Below are positions 43,201 to 52,200 of a stretch of 64,000 bases of DNA, one piece after another; positions within the stretch are counted from its first letter, which is position 1, and each line of letters begins with the position of its first letter. The notes under the pieces were generated by a model. That model did not search any database, was not told where the DNA came from, and saw only the letters and a list, made by a program, of their open reading frames with translations. A program made the position numbers and the translations under genes. Source of the DNA: Lineus longissimus (lineage: Eukaryota; Nemertea; Pilidiophora; Heteronemertea; Lineidae); contig NC_088313.1 in NCBI RefSeq assembly GCF_910592395.1, forward strand, positions 4,652,501 through 4,716,500, in the 5' to 3' direction.

Positions 43201-46200
43201 CTCCATTCAGGACAAGAAAAAGTCGCTGTTTGGTAAGCCGGGCTTGCCAAATAGTCACTTCCTTAAATTAAACCTTACCATTGATATTCCAAACACAAAA
43301 AAAGACAAGTACAGATGTCTAAACTGCTTGAAAGATGCAAGCATGCAGTCTTTGTTGTCAAGGCACTGGTTGAAAGCGCTTACAACATTGTATAGGCTGG
43401 ACACCATGTGTTTTCCCTTCAGAGACAAAGTGAGAATATATACACAAGTCCAAATAAACCAAGGCAGAATGAGTCAGCTGTACTCTAATGCCCCACCCAC
43501 TACCCTTTACTAGGCCTATACAATGTCCCTTTGATAATGTGAAAGAAACAGTACAGTAGGCTGAAAGGTTCTAAAGATTTTCAAACCACAGGGTTGAACA
43601 TTAGACATATACATTATGTACACACATGCATCTGGTTATGAATTACCAAGTTCCTTTTTATAGGACTAAACTGGGTTTCGGATACACCACACCCTACAAA
43701 GGTGACAAAAAATCATGATCAAAGACCTGATAAAAAATGTATAGGCCTATTAAGGACATGATGTCAATTTCATTGGTGGATTTTTGGTGGATTGTTGGTA
43801 ATATATATATATATAAAGTGTTATTCTCAATGAGACATTATGTTACTCGAGTTTCATTTTACCAAAACTTCACATTTCACGAAGACAAAAATTCAACAAA
43901 TACCCCATTTTTCATAAAATCTTCTCAAACTAATGAAGTGATTTATTAGATTAATATCAAAATTCAATAACTCACCATTGTCAATGACAAGAACATCCAT
44001 GCTTTATATACTCCTCAAGAGAACAATAGAAAACAATGAACGTTATCCCGTTTTGAGGTCCCAAGCCAGACTGATCTTCAACACATGCTTAAGATCAAAC
44101 CGTCATTACAATTTCACTTGGCACACTAAGAAAATATATTTGTATCATAAATTAGTTCGCATTAATCAAAGATATTAGGTTACGAAAATATCACATTTTT
44201 ATCTGGCAGGAGCAGGCCTATCCGAATTTTTTCCAAGTTGAGATTGTAGGCCTATGTACTGCATCATGACATAAGACACAGCACACTGATACTCAACCCT
44301 TACTATGCGTGGTCCAGAGTTCAAGTTTTGACATGAATGTTTAAAGGATGGCTTCGCTAACTGATTCTATCATCCTCTTTAGGTGGTTTTTGGTTTGCTT
44401 TCCTTCAAGCAACACGCTAAACCCAAAACAGCATCCTTCGCATGAGGTGTAAAACCTGGCCAAAAACAGGTCAGAAGTCCGATGAACCCAATACAGGGGA
44501 ATGTCCCTTAAGACATTGTCTATTAAAGGTTGAGGCTGTTCATAAAAATGTTGAATTTGTAATTGAATATGAAAATTTTCAATTACATAAATACATACCA
44601 AATATAAATTTCAGCATCGTCTTTCTGTAGACAGATATACAGCAGAACCTCTCTATTAAGGACACCTTCGGGACTGGCAAGTGCTGTCCTTAATAGAGAG
44701 TTGTCCTGATTAGAGAGGTCAAATTGAATAGAAACTACCAATTTAGGACCAAAACTAGTGTCCTTATTAAATAGAGAGGTTGTCCTGATTAGAGAGGTGT
44801 CCGCTAAAGTAGGTTCAACTGCACAAATACTATGAATACCAAGTTTAAACAAATCTGTATTCACAATAACTGCACCACGGCATTGTGTATTGGTGGATTT
44901 CTATTTAACTGGACCACAAGTAATCACGAACGGTGTAGCCCTTAAGGACACCCTCTCAATTAATTAAGGACCATTTTCCTGGACCCAATTGGTTGTTTCC
45001 ATTTAATACACTATCTTATCTTTCCTCGAGCCTGGCTAGTCTCAAGGTTGTCCTCGACAGAGCAGTTCCACTGCCTATATTGCTTTTTGGGTTCACTGCA
45101 ACAGACGTTTAACAAATGGCATTGTTTTTTCAACCTCCCTGCAGCAGCCATCATATGTTATCACTCAGATGTTTTGAATTCCAAGTACCGGTATGATCTA
45201 ATTATCATCACAATCACATGGTAACATATATAATGTTATGCATCTTATGCATGGATATTAAGTCAAACATGCCTGTATACATGATTTTCTATTGGTAATA
45301 TGCTGTTCATTAAAATTTTGAATTTGGAATTGAATTTTAAAATGTCCAATTGCGGAAATACTTACTGAATATCGATTTCAACATTACCGTTGTCTAGACT
45401 GATATATAAATACTATGAATACCAAGTTTCAACACATTTGTACACATAATAACTGCACTACGGCATTGTGTATAGTGGATTTCTATTTAACTGGACCACA
45501 AGTAATCACGAACGGTGTACCCCTTAAGGACACCCTCTCAATTAATTAAGGACCATTTTTCTGGACCCAGTTGGTTGTTTCCATTTAATACACTATCTTA
45601 TCTTTCCTCGAGCCTGGTTAGTCTCAAGGTTGTCCTCGACAGAGCAGTTCCACTGCCTATATTGCTTTTTGGGTTCACTGCAACAGACGTTTAACAAATG
45701 ACATTGTTTTTTCAACCTCCCTGCAGCAGCCATCATATGTTATCACTCAGATGTTTTGAATTCCAAGTACCGGTATGATCTAATTATCATCACAATCACA
45801 TGGTAACATATATAATGTTATGCATCTTATGCATGGATATTAAGTCAAACATGCCTGTATACATGATTTTCTATTGGTAATATGCTTTTTATTAAAATTT
45901 TGAATTTGTAATAGAATTTTTAAAATGTCCACCTGCGGAAATAGGTAAAAAATAAATTTCAACATTGCCGTTGTGTAGACTGATATACAAATACTATGAA
46001 TACCAAGTTTCAACAAATTTGTATTCATAATAACTGCACTACGGCATTGTGTATTAGTGGATTTCTATTTACCTGGACCACAAGTAATTGCGAACGGTGT
46101 ACCCCTTTAAGGTTTAATAGGCTGTGCAAAACAGCCAAGTTAGTTGCATTGTAACTCTTTATAGAGGTACGCCTTTCATTTAGATATATTCTGTGTTGGT

Positions 46201-49200
46201 CCAACTACAGTAGAACCTCTATATTAAAGGGAACTGGAACCGCCGAGCGATTTATTCAACTTTTCGACTTTCACCGCCCGAGAAAGTCAAACTTCCAACT
46301 TCCTATTCGAGTTCAGATTTGTAGCTCCGCCCCCAGTGCCCGAGCATGCGCAGTTCAATTTGTTATTATTGAGAATCATGTGAGAATCACGTGAGTCATG
46401 CGATCTTTCATTCATGAGTTTTCGTAGTAAATTCCATAGTAGTGACATCACTCAATGATTGACAGCTAGGCGCCTTTTTTCATTCATGCCTCGTTCTGAT
46501 CACCCGATACGCGGGAAATGAAAACGAGGTCATACGAACTGGCTTGGCGGTTCCAGTTCCCTTTAAGGACACCCACAGGACTGACAAGTGCTGTACATAA
46601 TAGAGAGGTGTCTTGATTAGAGAGGTCAAATTGAATGGAAGACCCAATTGGGGACCAAAACTAGTGTCCTTATTAGAGTAGGTGTCCTTAATAGAGAGGT
46701 GTCTGCTAAAGGAGGTTCTACTGTATATCTATTTCCTATTTCAAATACGAGACGACATGCATGCATATTCTTGCGTAATCTGTGAATAATTGGTGCGTGT
46801 ATCAATTTTCCCGATCACTGCATGTTTATTTACGGTAAAAGCTCTGGGTTTATTATATCATTATGATAATACTAGGTTGGTGTATTGTTTCAATGACACT
46901 GTGAATCTGCCAAAAATTGCAAGTTTTCTCTGGTGCCAGCACTGCAATGGTGTGCATCATTTTCATGGAAACGACCACCAGAGTGTGAACAAATGGCGTA
47001 TACACCCTTTAAAGGGAGGCAGGCAAGATAAAGTTACACAAAGCCGCCAATAGGGGTCTCTCACATCTCACAGTAGGTGGAAATGATTCATTCTTGCAAG
47101 AGGAATATATTTAGTGCCGAATCTGACATGACCAAGGGCCCTTACTGTGTATATTAGTCACCCTGAAGATGGCCAAATTAGCCCCTCTCCTCCTGCCTAT
47201 AGTCCCCCTTTAAAACAGATTGCACAAGACAAACATAACACTTCTCATTTGCAAAATAATTGGAAAAAGTTGTCATTAATTTTACATTGTCATTATCATA
47301 ACACCGAAATGAGTTTAAGGTTCACGCCATTTGTTATTTCTCGTGGTCCAGAAAAATAGAAAAGCAGTTATACACAATACCGTAGAGCAGTTATTATGTG
47401 CATGACTTGCTATAACTTGGTATTTTAGTATTTATAGTATTTGTATCAACTATCTACACAATGGCAAATTTAAAATTCATATTTACTACATGTACATGTA
47501 CGTGCTTACGCAATTTGAAATTTACAAATTCATTTACAAATTTCAAATTTTCAACGAACTGCGTAGGGCTTTAAGAATGACTGTGCACATTTTTAATGCC
47601 CTTGTTACATTTTTACCCGCCTCATTCATAAAATGTATACAACTCGACCAGGTCAATCTGGATTAAAGGTCACAAAGCTAGGACACCAGACGGGCCACCA
47701 GCCAATCACGAACCAAAGAACCACAGATCCCAATTCCCAACCACTTCTCTGGTGACCAATATCAGCCAATTACTGACTAGTGGCATGTGTCCCCACTGCC
47801 GTCAACAATAATGTGACACAAACATTATAACGGTTTTTCCCAGTAAACGCGCCAAAATTTGTGAAAACTGCACACATCATTTCCAGCTATTTCTTTATGC
47901 GCATGTAATAATCTCGATACTTTACGACGAAATATCACTATAATTCTTACTATAATTCATTCATACAACTTGTATCAGGAATGCAACGTTGATGTATAAT
48001 CAACCTGACAAAAACACGGATCGAGTGGGTTGGATTTGTATAGTGCTGCCTCCTGTATTTTTTTATGCAAACCAGTAAGAATGAAATTACCGCAAATAGC
48101 GCAAATACAGTAGAACCTCTACGCCCTCGGACTGACATGTGCTGTCCTTAGTAAAGAAGTGTCCTGATAAAAGAGGTCAAAATGAAAGGAAAGCACCAAT
48201 TTGGGACAAAAACTAGTGTCCTTAATAGAGAGGTTTTCGCTAAAGTAGGTTCCATTGTATTTCAAGTAGAGCCAAGGTTAACCCCAATATGTTGGATGTG
48301 ATGCATTTTGCGATTTGAGATGAAATATTTCATCTGTTCTTGTCGTGAGAAATGAAATCGCATCATTCATCCATATCGAGCTATTTTGCCCTGAAAATAC
48401 ACTGTTGTGTTGAGATTCATCCTGGCATGAAATGATATCCCCCAAATGCCAAAAGCATAATACAGTACTAGTGGAACCTCTGTTAGCAGACACCTCTCTA
48501 TTAAGGACATTAGTTTTGGTCCCAAATTGGTTGTTTCCATTCAATTTGACCTCTCTAATCAGGACACCTCCCTATTAAGGACAGCACTTGTCATTCCCGA
48601 TGGTGTGCTTAATAGAGAGGTTCTACTGTACAAATATACCAAAATACATGTACATGTACAAATATACCAAAATACATGTACATGTACTTTCAATGCGTCT
48701 ATATAACACCATTGTGCCCCTAAATATGTCTTTGTAATTATGCCATTTCCAAAATCTAATTTCCATAATTACAAGATTTCAAACATTTACGCCGGGCCCT
48801 GAAGGATGAATACCAAGGAAGAAACTCAGTATGCAAAGAGCCATAGAATTAACTTTGGCACATCCTACATTATTAGAGAAATACAACGGCCAACCAAGTT
48901 CTGAGAACTTGTGTTAAGGGATCACTTTTCTGTTTCAGAATTTGTTACAGAAAATTCGTCCTTGGGGAGTGGTTCCCATGGACAGTTTTGTAAGATCGTG
49001 GAAACTTTCGAACCAACAATCACTGAACTTAACAGTGAGACGTATTGATAAGGGAGGTCAGATAGAATGGCATCACCCAATTACGGACCAAGACTAGTGT
49101 CCTTATTAGAGAGGTGTCCGCGAAGGGAGGCTCCACTGTACAACAGTAGAGTTGGCAAAAAAAACTCTCAACATACTCCGATACCAGACCATTTCAATAT

Positions 49201-52200
49201 TATTGCAGTAAGTTCCCAACATAGCTATCTCAGGCAATTACTTTGTGATGTGCTACTTGAACCCAGTCATTCTCAATCGTACAATCTGATAATTACAGGG
49301 AAGAGGGTGAAGTAGTTTTGTTTTCTTGCTGGTTCAATGGGGTCAGCATTCCATACCTCTGATTGACAGAACAATTAGATTAGCATAAATGTGGCAACTC
49401 CTTTGTGGTTCATGTTTCTGTGAATTACTGTTATTTGTTACCAATGTGAAATCTTGAGACTATTTTTTAAAACATCAATTGTAAGTTGTTTTCAGTTTTT
49501 GTAATCTTTGTCAAAACTCTTGTCTCCCATATGGATTCGTCCTCAAAATATCAGGGTTAGTTGCATGCTCCTCCCCTCGCACATGTTACATGAGCTTGGT
49601 CAGTGGCACCTGGTGTTGCCCTGAAGTTCAGGATGATATGGATTCAGAGAAGATCATGGAAGTGTGATGGCGCATACAGTGAAAACGGCGGTGGATTGAC
49701 TGGGTCAATCATGGCAAACTTGTGTCAAAACATCTCGACAGTTTCGACTGTTAAAATTAAGCTCTGCATTTCAGTATTGGTATCCAATGTCGGCACAAGA
49801 TGGCGCATTCAGAAAAAGGGTTAAAGGGGGACTATAGGCAGGAGCAGTGGGGTTAAATTGGTCATCTTCGGGTGACTAATGTAAGGGCACTGGGTCATGC
49901 TAGATTCAGCTCTTAATATATTCATTGTACAAGCCTGAATAGTTTTGACGTACTGCGAGGTGGGAGAGACCCCTATTGGCGACATTGTGTAACTTTATCT
50001 TGCTTTCCTAGCAGCTGCCTATAGTGTCCCTTTAACAGACTTTCACAAAAAGTTCAAAAATATTACATAGTTTTGATAATAAACTCAATTGGCAATGATG
50101 GAAATTGAAGATAATTTTTCAAGTAGGTGAAAGTTCAGCAACAATACATACTATAAGATAAATAAAGTACATAGACTACATAGATTTAATGTTGATATTG
50201 AATGGTTTTATATGCATTAGCAGGTTACAGATGGAATACTGGAATATTAGAAAGGAGAGGGGCCTGTGGCTGCACAACACATCCTAATAATACTGCAACG
50301 GGCTTCCCCTAGGCCTAGTACTAGAAATGTTACACCTTCATATGTAACTTAACAACATCCGAGAAAAGGGAGCTATGACAAACTTTAGTGGAACCCTTTG
50401 GTAGACCAGTGTCATTATTCAATAAAAAGATCTTTATACCTGCCCACTTGAACAATTTGAACATCATGCCGACCCTTTGAACTGTTCACATCTCTTAGAG
50501 TTGTCAAGTGTGGGTTTTACCTTTAAAGATTTCTATTGAAATTACTGCAGGCGCTCAAATAAATTAGCAAGGACTCTGTGTTCTTTGCTTATTTTTTTTC
50601 TGAAATGAAGATGGATGGACTTCTTGTTTCAAAAGGACGCTCATCAACCAAAAGATGACAGTGATGACCACGAAGTTTTTTGGGGGATCGTCTCAAAATA
50701 CTTAAACATAGCTTAACTTTTTGAGAAGATCCCTATCCAACCATATACAGTTGCAGTTGAAACACTCTATTAGGACACCCTTGGACTGATAAATACTCTC
50801 CTCAATATGGAGATGTCCTGATAACCAAAATGTATAAAAACACCCCTTTATAGGGACCAAAATCACTGTCCTTCCAACAGTGGTGTCCCTAAAGGGTGGT
50901 TCTACTGACACTATGTGTACAGGAACTGCCAAATCACAATTTAGTAAATATAGTAAAGAACTAATGTGCTACAGCACACTTGCTTCATGTCTGATGATAT
51001 TTTTGGGCAATGTCACTGTGAGGCAAAAAGGAAATGTGCTAAAATGTGATAGTGAGGCTACAAGCAAATGTGACACAATGTGATTGTGAGGCAATATGAA
51101 AATGTGACACAATGTGATTGTGAGGCAATAAACAAATGTGACACAATGTGATGGTAAGGCAATATGCAAATGTGACAAAATGTGATTGTGAGGCAATAAG
51201 CAAATGTGACACAATCTGATTATGAAGCAATATGCAAATGTGACACAATGTGATTGTGAGGCAATAAGCAAATGTGACACAATCTGATTATGAGGCAATA
51301 TGTAAATATGACACAATGTGATAGTGAGGCAATAAGCAAATGTGACACAATGTGATTATAAAGCAATATGCAAATGTGACACAATGTGATTGTGAGGAAA
51401 ATAAGCAAATGTGACACAATCTGATTATGAGGCAATATGCAAATGTGACACAATGTGATTGTGAGGCAATATGCAAATGTGCTACAATGTGATGAATCAG
51501 CTATAATGGGCTGCCACTTGATTGTGACACAATGAAAAAAATGTTGCCACCTGATGGTGATACAAACAAATATGATGGCATTTGACTGTCACTCAATAGA
51601 CATATGTGCTGCCACTTGATTGTGATACAACAGCATGTGCTGCCACTTGGTTGTGGCACAACAGCATGTGCTGCCACTTGGTTATGACACAATTAGCAAA
51701 TGTGCTGCCAGTTGGTTGTGACACAATAAGCAAATGTGCTGCCACTTGATTGTGACACAGCAGCGTGTGCTGCTACTAGGTTGTGACACAATAAGCAAAT
51801 GTGCTGCCACTTGGTTGTGACACAACAGCGTGTGCTCCCACTTGGTTATGGCACAATTAGCAAATGTGCTGCCAGTTGGTTGTGACACAATAAGCAAATG
51901 TGCTGCCACTTGATTGTGACACAACAGCGTGTGCTGCTACTAGGCTGTGACACAATAAGCAAATGTGCTGCCACTTGGTTGTGACACAACAGCGTGTGCT
52001 CCCACTTGGTTATGGCACAATTAGCAAATGTGCTGCCAGTTGGTTGTGACACAATAAGCAAATGTGCTGCCACTTGATTGTGACACAACAGCGTGTGCTG
52101 CTACTAGGTTGTGACACAATTAGCAAATGTGCTGCCATGTGACACAAATAGCAAGTGTGCTACCACTTGGTTGTGAGACAACAGCAAATGCTGCTACTTG

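Larger units (their letters stand above)
44829..46110. repeat. 583-bp tandem duplication, ~2.2 units
   Basis: Unit starts at 44829, 45411 and 45994 all read atactatgaataccaagttt. Each unit carries a family A MITE end and a diverged pogo-like stretch (ccctctcaattaattaagga…). The units differ by a few percent. Confidence 0.85.

Noticed and set aside
51039-52088. Several repetitive minus frames
   Set aside because: Translations of the 34-bp minisatellite with no start context.
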